From positions 1 through 47,816 of the IMG/VR virus record IMGVR_UViG_3300042887_002926: DNA of 47,816 nucleotides; one strand, written 5' to 3'. The translations under genes and the position numbers were made by a program. Within the stretch, counting starts at the first letter, position 1; every line of letters starts with the position of its first letter. The notes below the pieces were generated by a model that made no database searches, was not told the origin of the DNA, and saw nothing but the letters and a program-made list of their open reading frames with translations. Shown piece after piece: positions 17,657-24,618 of the stretch. The DNA is from a virus.

Positions 17657-18141
17657 GCGGGCTCCTTGGTCTTGGGTTTTGTGTAGGCACAAACATTGTG
17701 AATCTCTCGCTTTTCAGCTTTTATCCCGGCGCGGAGATACATCGCCACCACGTCAGGCCTGTCGTCGTATGCCGCGACAATTTCTTCCATGGGTACCCCA
17801 TAGATGTGCGGCAACCAGTTGAGCATCGTTTGCTTGAGTTCCAACGAATGACGGTGGTCATTGTTGTTGCGCATGACAAGGTATTCATAAGGTATCTTGT
17901 TGCGACGCAACCATTCCTTCGTCAGCGCGGCGTAGTGCACTGGGCGCGCGGTGAAGATGATTGTCTTGGCGTCGAAATGCTTTTCGAATATGTCGATGTT
18001 GCCGACATGGTCGAAGCCGCTCAACGAATGGTAGTCGTGGTAGCGCTCCATGGGGTCTGACTTTTGCCAGTTGATGTGCGGGATGCGCCATGCGTCGTCA
18101 GCGATGCAGTTGTCGAGGTCGACGATTATGAACTTGTTCAT
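17653..18141 (-). CDS. HAD-family phosphatase (polynucleotide kinase 3'-phosphatase-like)
   Basis: 162 residues. HAD motifs are complete: motif I VDLDN (nucleophile D8, general acid D10), motif II TAR (T64), K103 as motif III, and motif IV AYDDRPD (D126, D127, with D130). The AYDDRPD ending and overall size resemble the phosphatase half of T4 polynucleotide kinase and related phage deoxynucleotidases, which remove phosphates from DNA/RNA 3' ends or nucleotides. No kinase domain is attached. Its ribosome site TCAGAAAGGA lies inside the coding end of the DenV-like gene. Substrate choice between nucleotides and nucleic-acid ends is open. Confidence 0.82.
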   Translation of the reverse strand: MNKFIIVDLDNCIADDAWRIPHINWQKSDPMERYHDYHSLSGFDHVGNIDIFEKHFDAKTIIFTARPVHYAALTKEWLRRNKIPYEYLVMRNNNDHRHSLELKQTMLNWLPHIYGVPMEEIVAAYDDRPDVVAMYLRAGIKAEKREIHNVCAYTKPKTKEPA

Positions 18142-18500
18142 GCAGTTTTCCTTTCTGAGATACGGTCACGGTTGAGTTGCAGTGCTGCTTCGTCAGGCGT
18201 CCACTCGCCCCACCACTCAGGCGGCAAGTTGACTGGTGGTGGTTGCACGTATTGCGGCTTGTACCCGCGCACCAACATCTCCAGCCGCAACGCCAAAAAC
18301 CGATCAAGGCACCAGCCGAGCCGCTGGTAGAAGAACTTGACGTGGCCAGCGCCCAACGTATAGCGCTCAGGCGCCACGAACTTTCGTTTGGACTGGTAGG
18401 CTTTGGCCGCTAGATTAAAAACGCGCGGTAGCTCGCGGTATTCAGCCAGCAGGTGCTGCCGGGAGAGCTCTTCGGGCGGCACGCAATTGATCCGGGTCAT
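18138..18500 (-). CDS. denV: Pyrimidine-dimer DNA glycosylase (T4 endonuclease V-like)
   Basis: 120 residues against 138 in T4 DenV. The start MTRIN matches T4 DenV exactly: T2 is the catalytic N-terminal amine after Met removal, R3 contacts DNA, and E23 in AEYRELPRVF is the catalytic Glu; H16 is also kept. LGAGHVKFFY matches the T4 segment LGAGHVTFFY. The enzyme cuts the glycosyl bond of UV-induced pyrimidine dimers and nicks the site, starting base excision repair. AAGGAGG for its start lies in the end of thyX (ATGA overlap). A sunlit water habitat would fit. The shortened C-terminus lacks the aromatic tail of the T4 enzyme. Confidence 0.92.
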   Translation of the reverse strand: MTRINCVPPEELSRQHLLAEYRELPRVFNLAAKAYQSKRKFVAPERYTLGAGHVKFFYQRLGWCLDRFLALRLEMLVRGYKPQYVQPPPVNLPPEWWGEWTPDEAALQLNRDRISERKTA

Positions 18501-19219
18501 TTTGCCTCCTTGCGCATCTTGTCCACGATCTTCAGCAGTCGGCCCTTCTTAAGTAAATCGCCGCCATATTCTTCCTCGGCGAACTTTTCGATCTCTGCAA
18601 AGTAGTCGCGCCCTTGCTGGAACAAGAACTTCTCAGCCCATGGGTGCACGCGCAACACCTCATCGCACATCGCGTTCATGACCTTCTGATATTCGTTTTG
18701 TGTGCGTCCACCGGTGCGGCTCTTGGCGAGGTCTACGAATGACCTGAGGTTGAACTTGGCGACGATGTTGGTGCTGATGTTGGTCGGCAAGATGCCACGT
18801 GCGTCTTCGGCTGGCAGCCCGAGCTCGATCAACTTGTTGTAGCCGAGCCGGATATTCTCATTGACGATGTCGACGATGCCGCGTGCCTGAATGTCGTTGT
18901 TCACGCGGTCGGTATAGACGTAATCATATTCGCCCATGTTCAACACGCGCATTGTTTGTTGCGCGTAGGAAGCGTTGCGGCTCCGCACGAACTGATGAGT
19001 GAACGCGCGGCTGACGCCTTCAATCATGAAAACGTAATCCACAAACTCCCACGAGCTGGGGATTGTGTTGGCCATGTAATCTAGTTCGGCGAGCTTCTTT
19101 TCTTCCGGCCAAGCACGAATCTCATCCATCAACCCCGGCGACATCGTCAGCCGAGTTGACTTGGTGAAGATCAGAAGCTCCATGGCTTCTGGCGTTGTGC
19201 TGATTAATGTTACCTTCAT
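18497..19219 (-). CDS. thyX: Flavin-dependent thymidylate synthase ThyX, variant signature
   Basis: 240 residues, about the usual ThyX length. Family features: SRAFTHQFVR, the signature region R79-S80-R81 followed by NASYAQQT, and ARGILPTNISTNIVAKFNLRS near residue 145 onward. ThyX makes dTMP from dUMP using FAD, NADPH and methylene-tetrahydrofolate. The classical RHRx7S signature reads RSRx7T here (H to S at 80, S to T at 89), a notable change in residues that contact flavin and dUMP. The start ATG carries CTTAGAAAGGAACAACC upstream and lies inside the end of the upstream zinc-ribbon gene. It would supply thymidine for phage DNA unless the altered site signals another pyrimidine reaction. 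Confidence 0.9.
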   Translation of the reverse strand: MKVTLISTTPEAMELLIFTKSTRLTMSPGLMDEIRAWPEEKKLAELDYMANTIPSSWEFVDYVFMIEGVSRAFTHQFVRSRNASYAQQTMRVLNMGEYDYVYTDRVNNDIQARGIVDIVNENIRLGYNKLIELGLPAEDARGILPTNISTNIVAKFNLRSFVDLAKSRTGGRTQNEYQKVMNAMCDEVLRVHPWAEKFLFQQGRDYFAEIEKFAEEEYGGDLLKKGRLLKIVDKMRKEAK

Positions 19220-19580
19220 GGTTGTTCCTTTCTAAGTTCAAGTCAATTTTCGCAACTCTTCTGTGAGGAGAAACGTCTAACGGAGATGCGCGTATTTGCC
19301 GCACGCGCGTGGCGGTGATGTTGAAGTCTTTGGCGACCACTGAAGCTGGCCGGTCATCCATGGAAATCATTAAATCGCGATTATACCTGCCGATGCGGCG
19401 TTTTATGTGACGCACCGCACAATCGAACTCCCGCTTGTCGCCCAACAACGACAAGTGAACTTCCATTGTTGAGAAGCGATGTTTCCGGTCACAAATGCGC
19501 GCATACTCAACACAATATTCGAGCGGCCTGTGGCTCACGCCGATGACCGCACTCTCAGACCCGCAAATGGGACAGTTCAT
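19122..19580 (-). CDS. Zinc-ribbon/HTH regulator-like protein
   Basis: 152 residues from the ATG at 19580 (ATGA overlap with the FAD gene). It starts MNCPICGSES, with a second ligand pair in RICDRKHRFSTME, like the NrdR zinc ribbon except that one Cys is replaced by His. After a basic helix (RHIKRRIGRYNRD) comes a helix-turn-helix with FNITATRVRQIR, which has the shape of sigma-70 region 4. A role in binding DNA or the host RNA polymerase is plausible. The frame runs 98 bases into thyX, so the last 30 or so residues are of doubtful value. Name withheld; the regulator idea is inference. Confidence 0.6.
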   Translation of the reverse strand: MNCPICGSESAVIGVSHRPLEYCVEYARICDRKHRFSTMEVHLSLLGDKREFDCAVRHIKRRIGRYNRDLMISMDDRPASVVAKDFNITATRVRQIRASPLDVSPHRRVAKIDLNLERNNHEGNINQHNARSHGASDLHQVNSADDVAGVDG

Positions 19581-20476
19581 GCTGCGGCTCTCCGCAGGTC
19601 GTAGGCGTTGTTGGCCTTGAGCAGCTTCTTGATTGCCGCGATGTCGTCTACAACGTCGTCGAGCAGTATGTTGCGCCAAGTCGCGAACCGACCCAACGAA
19701 TATATGTTGCGCTCCATGGTGAGCCTGAACAACAGTTGTTTGCGCACAGCGTCATCGATGGGTGCAATCTTGCCATACTTCTGGTCAACTGAACCCAACG
19801 ACTCACACCCGCTCAGTTGGATGCCGAAGCTCTTGTTGATTTCTTCGTCGTCCATGTCGCCGAGCGGCCCGACCGTTTCCACGATGAGTGTGTCGCCGGT
19901 GATGCTGGCGCGGTAGACGTTCAAGTGCTGTTCGGGGTAGTAGAGTGTTTGGAACACGTCAGCGCCGGGGATGCGCCAGCGATGCACCGTGATGCCAGAG
20001 CGCGAGAACGTCACCGGGGCGAGCCACCCCACCAAGCTCAACACCACCGGCAACGGCGCTGTGGAGATGGTTGGGCGCGGCGCGTTGTAGTTGGCGGGTG
20101 TTTCCCAGTCAATCCGGTCATTCACTGCGGCCACCAGCTGCTCATATAAGTCGTCCGGCGCGATGAACCGTTCAGCCGGGTCAAGGTTCCAAATGCTCCG
20201 CTCACCGGCCAGCCGCCCGACAACCTTCTGGGCGTAAAGGTTGGCCCAACGGATGGCGCTGGTTTGTTGGGTGCCGTCGGCCCAGATGCCCTTGCGTACC
20301 CGAACCTTGCGGAACTCAATGCCCGTCAGCCGCGCGACAGCGTCACTGCGGAAACGCAGCAACGCCTTGTGCGCAGCTTTGGGTTGCGCAGCGGCTTCCA
20401 CCACTTGCGCATTCGGCCACGCATGGGCTGCAATCAGCCCCGCGAGGCCAGCGCCAACGATCACTGGGGCCGTCAT
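19577..20476 (-). CDS. FAD-dependent oxidoreductase-like protein
   Basis: 299 residues. The N-terminus PVIVGAGLAGLIAAHAW is a classic FAD-binding Rossmann GxGxxG start, and a C-terminal NIYSLGRFATWRNILLDD resembles the second FAD-contact region seen in amine-oxidase and UDP-galactopyranose-mutase-like flavoproteins. The middle is unfamiliar. The substrate is unknown. It is coupled by ATGA overlaps to genes on both sides, in a set leading into ThyX, itself an FAD enzyme. Such short FAD proteins recur in phages without known function. FAD binding is likely; the reaction is not inferable. Confidence 0.75.
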   Translation of the reverse strand: MTAPVIVGAGLAGLIAAHAWPNAQVVEAAAQPKAAHKALLRFRSDAVARLTGIEFRKVRVRKGIWADGTQQTSAIRWANLYAQKVVGRLAGERSIWNLDPAERFIAPDDLYEQLVAAVNDRIDWETPANYNAPRPTISTAPLPVVLSLVGWLAPVTFSRSGITVHRWRIPGADVFQTLYYPEQHLNVYRASITGDTLIVETVGPLGDMDDEEINKSFGIQLSGCESLGSVDQKYGKIAPIDDAVRKQLLFRLTMERNIYSLGRFATWRNILLDDVVDDIAAIKKLLKANNAYDLRRAAA

Positions 20477-21036
20477 TCGTCATCCTCAACGATGGCGAGA
20501 TGATTTTTCTCGACCAGCTTTTGCAGGTAGCCGCGCACGTTTTGCTGGAAGTGTTCCTCTAGCTCTGCCACCGTGCAGGTTTGGTTCGGTGCGTTTTGCA
20601 CGTAGACCAACACTTGGTTGCGGATTGAACCGGCTTGCGGGCGAGATTCACCCGCGTTGGTGGCGACCACCTTGTGAATGATTACGCGTTTGCGTCGTTC
20701 GCCTTTGGGTTGCTCTGAGACTTTCGGGCGCGGCTCGATGGGTTGTTGTGCCGTCACGGCATCGTGCAGTGAATGACTCATGGTGCCTTCCTTGTACGGA
20801 TTGTTGTTTTTTATTTCGCTGGGCGTGAGCGCCACTGGCTGCACGCCTTTGGGCACGCCTGCGCGCCCGACAGCGTCCTGAGCGGACATGATGGCCATGC
20901 CCACTTGCACTTCTGCTGCTGCGCGGCTCCCGAACCCTTTGAAGCCGGGATCATTCTTCAGCGCGCGGTAAGTTGCGTTCAAGTCTTCCAATGTAGCGCC
21001 CTTCACGGCGTCACGGTCGCGGATGATGTTTGGCAT
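20473..21036 (-). CDS. Hypothetical protein with C-terminal winged-helix-like region
   Basis: 187 residues from the ATG at 21036, which has CTCAGAAAGGT upstream; longer in-frame starts run into the DUF932 gene and are unlikely. The first half includes ATLEDLNATYRALKND and SRAAAEVQVGMAI. A basic, disordered middle (PKGERRKRVIIHKV) leads to a C-terminal helix pattern, NQVLVYVQNAP then TVAELEEHF and VRGYLQKLVEKNHLAIVED, resembling a winged helix. DNA binding is possible. No named family recognised. Confidence 0.55.
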   Translation of the reverse strand: MPNIIRDRDAVKGATLEDLNATYRALKNDPGFKGFGSRAAAEVQVGMAIMSAQDAVGRAGVPKGVQPVALTPSEIKNNNPYKEGTMSHSLHDAVTAQQPIEPRPKVSEQPKGERRKRVIIHKVVATNAGESRPQAGSIRNQVLVYVQNAPNQTCTVAELEEHFQQNVRGYLQKLVEKNHLAIVEDDE

Positions 21037-21079
21037 TGCGTTCACCTTTCTGAGTTTGCTGAATTGATTATGCTGGATT

Positions 21080-21823
21080 TTACCACGTCTCGGCAACTTC
21101 TTCTGCGAGTTGCCACAACTGCGCATTGTAGTCTACCGAGCGAGTGATGTCGCTCAATGGGCGGGAAGTGGCCGCACGACCTGAGCGTGAGAGGCCTTCG
21201 ATGCCGCCGCGCACGGTATTTTCCTGGACGCGGTTGAACACCGACCACAAGTCACCCTTGTCGTCTTCTGCGCGGCGCGGCTCCAGCAACTCAGCCGGTG
21301 AGAACCGTTGCGCGTCACCCCAACGCAGTTGTGCGGCGAAGCGCGCGAACTCAATGCGCTGACTTTTGCTCAGGTCAACTTTCGACCAGCGGTCGATTTG
21401 CGTGTAGAGCTTGGAAGTGTTTTTCGCCAACCCTTGCATGCGGTGAATCAAGTCAGCCGCCGCGTCACCGGTGTGACGTACCACTTCATGGCCAACCGTG
21501 TTGCCGACAACCAGCCCATTGGCGCAAACGAACCGGAACACTCCCGCCATCACGCGCGCCGAGGAAGAACCGTCGTGGCTGTTGATGAGGATGATGCGCG
21601 GTACGGCCCCATTGATTTCTTCGTGGTCTGGGTGGCGAAAGTCGATCATGTGCTTGGCGTAAAGTGAACTACGCTTGCGCGGGTTGGCGACGGAGCTGGT
21701 GGCAACCTGCCAACCTTCTTGCGCGAAGCGGTCGACAATCTCGCCGCTGGAAATGAATTGGTAACGCGCGCTCACAGTTGGGGCGGCTCCGTTGACCAAG
21801 GCGGGTGCTGGTAGTGTTTTCAT
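21080..21823 (-). CDS. DUF932 (phage/plasmid-like TIGR03299-type) protein
   Basis: 247 residues; ATG with GAGGAGACACTC before it. The DUF932 core is visible: RYQFISSGEIVDRF, then RIILINSHDGSSSARVMAGVFRFVCANGLVVG, and a long helical second half. DUF932 proteins are widespread on phages and plasmids and are often induced early; a role in plasmid/phage DNA maintenance or defence evasion has been suspected but is not settled. Its neighbours are small early proteins of unknown function. Family call is good; function open. Confidence 0.8.
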   Translation of the reverse strand: MKTLPAPALVNGAAPTVSARYQFISSGEIVDRFAQEGWQVATSSVANPRKRSSLYAKHMIDFRHPDHEEINGAVPRIILINSHDGSSSARVMAGVFRFVCANGLVVGNTVGHEVVRHTGDAAADLIHRMQGLAKNTSKLYTQIDRWSKVDLSKSQRIEFARFAAQLRWGDAQRFSPAELLEPRRAEDDKGDLWSVFNRVQENTVRGGIEGLSRSGRAATSRPLSDITRSVDYNAQLWQLAEEVAETW

Positions 21824-21833
21824 GAGTGTCTCC

Positions 21834-22007
21834 TCAAAGGGTTTGTTGTTGAACAGAGATGGTGTAACCGAGGCCTTTGATTTGTTCCAGGACGCGATCG
21901 GTGAATGTTTTGCAGCCGACCAGCGTTGCGAGCTTTTGGGCTACCGGGCAAACCGGGTACACCGCCCGGTTGCCGTAGTTGTTTGCGATTCTGACGGTGA
22001 TGTTCAT
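21834..22007 (-). CDS. Small conserved phage protein (57 residues)
   Basis: 57 residues: ATG at 22007, TGA at 21836-21834. It begins MNITVRIANNYGNRAVYPVC and continues through KTFTDRVLEQIKGLGYTI. I recognise this N-I-T-V-R-I-x-N-x-Y-G-x-x-x-(I/V)-Y-P-V-C pattern from many short phage proteins of unknown function. The start is preceded by the complete early motif AACTCAGAAAGGA. Too short for most gene-length cutoffs but clearly coding: good ribosome site, fits exactly between two genes, recognisable family. Confidence 0.8.
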   Translation of the reverse strand: MNITVRIANNYGNRAVYPVCPVAQKLATLVGCKTFTDRVLEQIKGLGYTISVQQQTL

Positions 22008-22014
22008 TGCGTTG

Positions 22015-22028
22015 TCCTTTCTGAGTTA
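22015..22028 (-). promoter_or_regulatory. Conserved early start-associated motif, one of twelve copies
   Basis: On the coding strand this reads TAACTCAGAAAGGA and lies just before the start at 22007. Related copies (core YAGAAAGGW or near) lie at 9188-9200, 10070-10078, 10951-10961, 17379-17390, 18149-18159, 19226-19238, 21044-21056, 22625-22637, 22846-22860, 23497-23507 (all minus strand) and 23672-23682 (plus strand). AGAAAGGA alone would be an ordinary ribosome site; the conserved AACTYA ahead of it goes beyond what pairing with 16S rRNA needs. Late genes use AGGAG-type sites instead. Confidence 0.75.
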
Positions 22029-22616
22029 GACAATTTTGAACTTGTAGCCGCCGAAGTTTGCCTTGCCGGCAGCTTTCAATGCACCACGGAATTTGATGTG
22101 TTGGCCGATCGGCAATGCCAGCACCATGAACGCCTCCCGCACTGAACGGTGCGAGACCTTCTTGCCGTCAGGCGTGACAACCTCGACCGCGTGACGCGCT
22201 GCACGAGCAGCTGCGACCTGCTTGTCCTGCCATGAGGCGGCGATGGAAGCGCTGCGCTCGGCGCTGGCGGCAGCTTTGCGCACTGCGCGGCCAGTTTCAG
22301 TGTTCCACTCATGACCGCACATGTGGCAGTCAGCGATGTGTTCGTTGACGACATGTTGTCTGCCGCGAATGATGCGCACTTCGCCGGTGGTGAGGTTGTC
22401 GGTGTCGCCGCACTCAGGGCAGCGTAGCTCATGAGCGTTGTCGGCAGCGACTGCGCGCTGGGCAGCAGCCATGATGTGCTCGGCGGCAACCTTCGGCAAC
22501 AAAGCAGCGCAACGGCGCTCGGCGGTCTTGCGGTCAGCGAACTTCTTGACCGGCTTGGCGTTGTGAGCGTTATAAAATGCGACCAGTTCAGCAGTGGTGG
22601 CGGTGGTGATGTTCAT
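22026..22616 (-). CDS. Conserved zinc-ribbon phage protein
   Basis: 196 residues. The N-terminal segment LVAFYNAHNAKPVKKFADR followed by TAERRC is a module I recognise in many phage hypotheticals. A zinc ribbon follows: CPECGDTDN, then CHMCGHEWN about 35 residues later. Then comes a basic helical region (KAAASAERSASIAASWQDK) and a C-terminal strand-rich piece with FGGYKFKIV. Nucleic-acid binding is likely from the zinc ribbon and basic charge. Upstream is the full early motif; the stop TAA abuts the next copy of the motif. Confidence 0.65.
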   Translation of the reverse strand: MNITTATTAELVAFYNAHNAKPVKKFADRKTAERRCAALLPKVAAEHIMAAAQRAVAADNAHELRCPECGDTDNLTTGEVRIIRGRQHVVNEHIADCHMCGHEWNTETGRAVRKAAASAERSASIAASWQDKQVAAARAARHAVEVVTPDGKKVSHRSVREAFMVLALPIGQHIKFRGALKAAGKANFGGYKFKIV

Positions 22617-22643
22617 GATCAGTTTCCTTTCTGAGTTGTCGAA

Positions 22644-22838
22644 TTAAATCAGGTCATGCTCTTCAACGGCGATGCAGTTGGCTTCGTCCTCGCCCCAGAC
22701 ATTGTTGCCTTGCGGCTCGTGGCCTGAGTATTCAGCGACGTCACCAGCGTGCTCGCACGCTTGCTTCAGCGTCTTGTAAACGCCGCCGATGGACTTCTCG
22801 CCGTCGATCGTTTCGGTCACGATGTAAACTTTTTTCAT
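22644..22838 (-). CDS. Small acidic hypothetical protein
   Basis: 64 residues, ATG preceded by CTCAGAAAGGAACTAGCC. Sequence MKKVYIVTETIDGEKSIGG then a helix KTLKQACEHAGDVA and an acidic end (VWGEDEANCIAVEEHDLI). It looks like a small beta-alpha-beta protein. The strong negative charge could mimic DNA, as known for several phage inhibitors, but nothing specific supports that. Flanked on both sides by the early start-associated motif, as if an exchangeable cassette. Confidence 0.6.
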   Translation of the reverse strand: MKKVYIVTETIDGEKSIGGVYKTLKQACEHAGDVAEYSGHEPQGNNVWGEDEANCIAVEEHDLI

Positions 22839-22856
22839 GGCTAGTTCCTTTCTGAG

Positions 22857-23489
22857 TTAGAGGATGGTTGGGCGGCTGATCATAGTTTGCGCAACGCCGT
22901 CACGCTCACCGTGTTCTTTGATCGTTGCTTTGACGCGCAGTTCATCGCCGCGCTCCCAAGGGTTAGAACCTTTGTAAACGACAACATTGTTGTCACCGTC
23001 GCGGCACACATTCACAAACGTGATTCCGAACCGCGTTTCGAAAGAGAACACAGCTTCCACTTTCAATGCAAACTCACGGCGCTCGCCGACGTTGCCGACA
23101 TGCTGGCTGTTGGCGCGGTCGAGATCTTTCTTCGCAGCGAAATCAATCAAACGCTGTTCAGCGCGCGCCAATGCTTTGGCGACCACAGCAGTTTGTTTTT
23201 CGCTCAACGAACCCCAGTCATCCAGCGCGCATTGCATCTGAGCAAGCATGTTGCCGAAATCGCCCTTGTACATTCCGCGCACCAATGGGTGCGGCTTGTC
23301 TTCGTCTGCTGGGTGATGCTTGAACTCGCCGCGTTGGTTCAGCCAATCGCTCAGGCGCGCGTTGTTCGGGTCAGCTGCGAGCCACTCACGTGAGCGACGG
23401 ATGGCTGCGTTGCGCTTGATTGCATCGGCGCGACCCTGCTCCCATGCGCCTACATTGTGAATTAGTGTGCCGCCGGTCGTGATTCTCAT
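22857..23489 (-). CDS. Conserved phage hypothetical protein, first gene of the minus-strand operon
   Basis: 210 residues, first gene after the divergent control region. N-terminal basic helices (RADAIKRNAAIRRSREWLAADP) are followed by WLNQRGEFKHHPADEDKPH. The C-terminal part NVGERREFALKVEAVFSFETRFGITFVNV with VVVYKGSNPWERGDELRVKATIKEHGERDGV has an OB-like beta-rich pattern and matches a widespread phage domain whose G-E-R and K-G-x-x-x-x-x-x-G-D motifs I recognise but cannot name. RNA or DNA binding is a fair guess. Early position suggests a takeover or replication role. Confidence 0.6.
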   Translation of the reverse strand: MRITTGGTLIHNVGAWEQGRADAIKRNAAIRRSREWLAADPNNARLSDWLNQRGEFKHHPADEDKPHPLVRGMYKGDFGNMLAQMQCALDDWGSLSEKQTAVVAKALARAEQRLIDFAAKKDLDRANSQHVGNVGERREFALKVEAVFSFETRFGITFVNVCRDGDNNVVVYKGSNPWERGDELRVKATIKEHGERDGVAQTMISRPTIL

Positions 23490-23512
23490 GGTCGTTTCCT
23501 TTCTAAGATATC

Positions 23513-23529
23513 CGGTCTTTTTGTGACCG
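23513..23529. promoter_or_regulatory. Small inverted repeat in the early leader
   Basis: CGGTC (23513-23517) and GACCG (23525-23529) form a perfect 5-bp inverted repeat with a 7-base T-rich loop. It lies between the predicted minus-strand -10 box and the first early gene, so it is either an operator or a hairpin in the 5' leader. Confidence 0.35.
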
Positions 23530-23536
23530 TATCGTT

Positions 23537-23565
23537 ATTCTCGTGAGAAAATCGAGTCACGGCAA
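23537..23565 (-). promoter_or_regulatory. Candidate sigma-70-like promoter for the minus-strand early operon
   Basis: Read on the minus strand, TTGCCG (23565-23560), a 17-base spacer and GAGAAT (23542-23537) match a sigma-70 promoter with correct spacing, about 45 bases ahead of the first early ATG. The -35 box is the same TTGCCG seen before the terminase operon. The -10 box is only 4 of 6 to consensus. Confidence 0.5.
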
Positions 23566-23578
23566 CATATTTTTGAAT

Positions 23579-23598
23579 ACCCCTGCAAAATGTAGGGT
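23579..23598. promoter_or_regulatory. Imperfect inverted repeat, candidate operator
   Basis: ACCCCTGCA and TGTAGGGT around AAA form an imperfect dyad with one bulge and one G-T pair, in the middle of the 199-base divergent region (23490-23688). Its place between the two early transcription units suits a regulator site. I found no convincing plus-strand promoter in the rest of the region. Confidence 0.3.
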
Positions 23599-23688
23599 CT
23601 TTCCTAGGCTGGCGCACTCCCTTGCGGTAAACTGGGCGAGCCCAAGATGCCCGAGAATAGCACTTCCAAATCTCAGAAAGGATAAATT

Positions 23689-24618
23689 ATGAAGGAAAAT
23701 GAAGCATTTCTGGCCGATTTGGCCAGAGGGTTGGCCCCGGACGAGCGCCTTATTTTGTGCGGCTTCCCCGGCGACCCTTACGCCGCTGGCCCGACCGCTT
23801 GGCGGCCCCGGCCATGGAAGGTGGGCGCTGAGGTGCCATTCGGGCCGCTGGACAACGCCTACGTGACCGTGGGCGCGTTCAAGCGCGCCACCGACGGTAC
23901 CTACCGCCGCCGCACCGAGACGTTCACGGCTGGCTTGGCGCTCATGGTGGACGATGTCGGCACAAAGGTTGACCGGACATTTGTGGAGGCAATGCAGCCA
24001 ACTTGGAAGATCGAAACTTCTCCCGGCAACGAACAGTGGTGGTACTTCTTGCAAGAGCCTGAGCGCGACATGGCGCGGTTCGATGGGCTTATACGCGCGT
24101 TCATTCACGGCAAGCTCCTGGGCGCGGATCCAGGGATGAGCGGCGTGACACGTGTGGGCCGGTTGCCCGGACACTTGAATGGCAAAAAGGCCTACAACGG
24201 CTGGACAACGCGCGTGACGGAAGCCAACGGCACCCGGTGGACGCCGCAAGAACTCCTGGACGGGTTCGGGTTGCAAATCCGTGGACAGAGAGTCGCGCGG
24301 GAAAAATTGCCGACTGAGGAAGCGTTAGAGCGCAACCGTATGTTCATGAACGTCTACAAGTGGCTCGACCAGCGCAACATGCTCAAGCGGCATGAACCCG
24401 ACCCGAGCGGTTGGACAGAGATGACTTGCCCATGGGTGGGTGACCACACTGGCGGCGTTGATTCAGGGGCCGCGATACGTGAGCCAGCGCCCGAGAACGA
24501 TTATTACGGTGCCTTCAGGTGCCACCATGGACATTGTGTCAACAAGGGTTGGTCGCAGTTGACGGAATGGGTGAACGAAGAATCAATCGAAGAACTGGAA
24601 AGGGCCGCGCATGAATGA
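23689..24618 (+). CDS. RepB-like/AEP-type DNA primase
   Basis: 309 residues, start ATG preceded by CTCAGAAAGGATAAATT. Features of a small archaeo-eukaryotic-type primase family: the acidic pair in LALMVDDVGTK (D88, D89), a TSPGNEQWWYFLQEP strand (110-124) and RVGRLPGHLNGK (155-166), where R and N/K contact nucleotides. The C-terminal part holds a zinc-type motif CPWVGDHTGG (C247, H253) with FRCHHGHC (C278, C283). Such proteins make RNA or DNA primers and work with a separate helicase; a DUF5906 helicase gene lies 1.6 kb downstream on the same strand. First gene of the plus-strand early unit. Strong family match. Confidence 0.82.
   Translation: MKENEAFLADLARGLAPDERLILCGFPGDPYAAGPTAWRPRPWKVGAEVPFGPLDNAYVTVGAFKRATDGTYRRRTETFTAGLALMVDDVGTKVDRTFVEAMQPTWKIETSPGNEQWWYFLQEPERDMARFDGLIRAFIHGKLLGADPGMSGVTRVGRLPGHLNGKKAYNGWTTRVTEANGTRWTPQELLDGFGLQIRGQRVAREKLPTEEALERNRMFMNVYKWLDQRNMLKRHEPDPSGWTEMTCPWVGDHTGGVDSGAAIREPAPENDYYGAFRCHHGHCVNKGWSQLTEWVNEESIEELERAAHE

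Noticed and set aside
23622-23644. TTGCGG box as the promoter of the plus-strand early unit
   Set aside because: At 17 bases distance the next hexamer is AGATGC, a poor -10 match; no convincing plus-strand promoter was found in 23490-23688.
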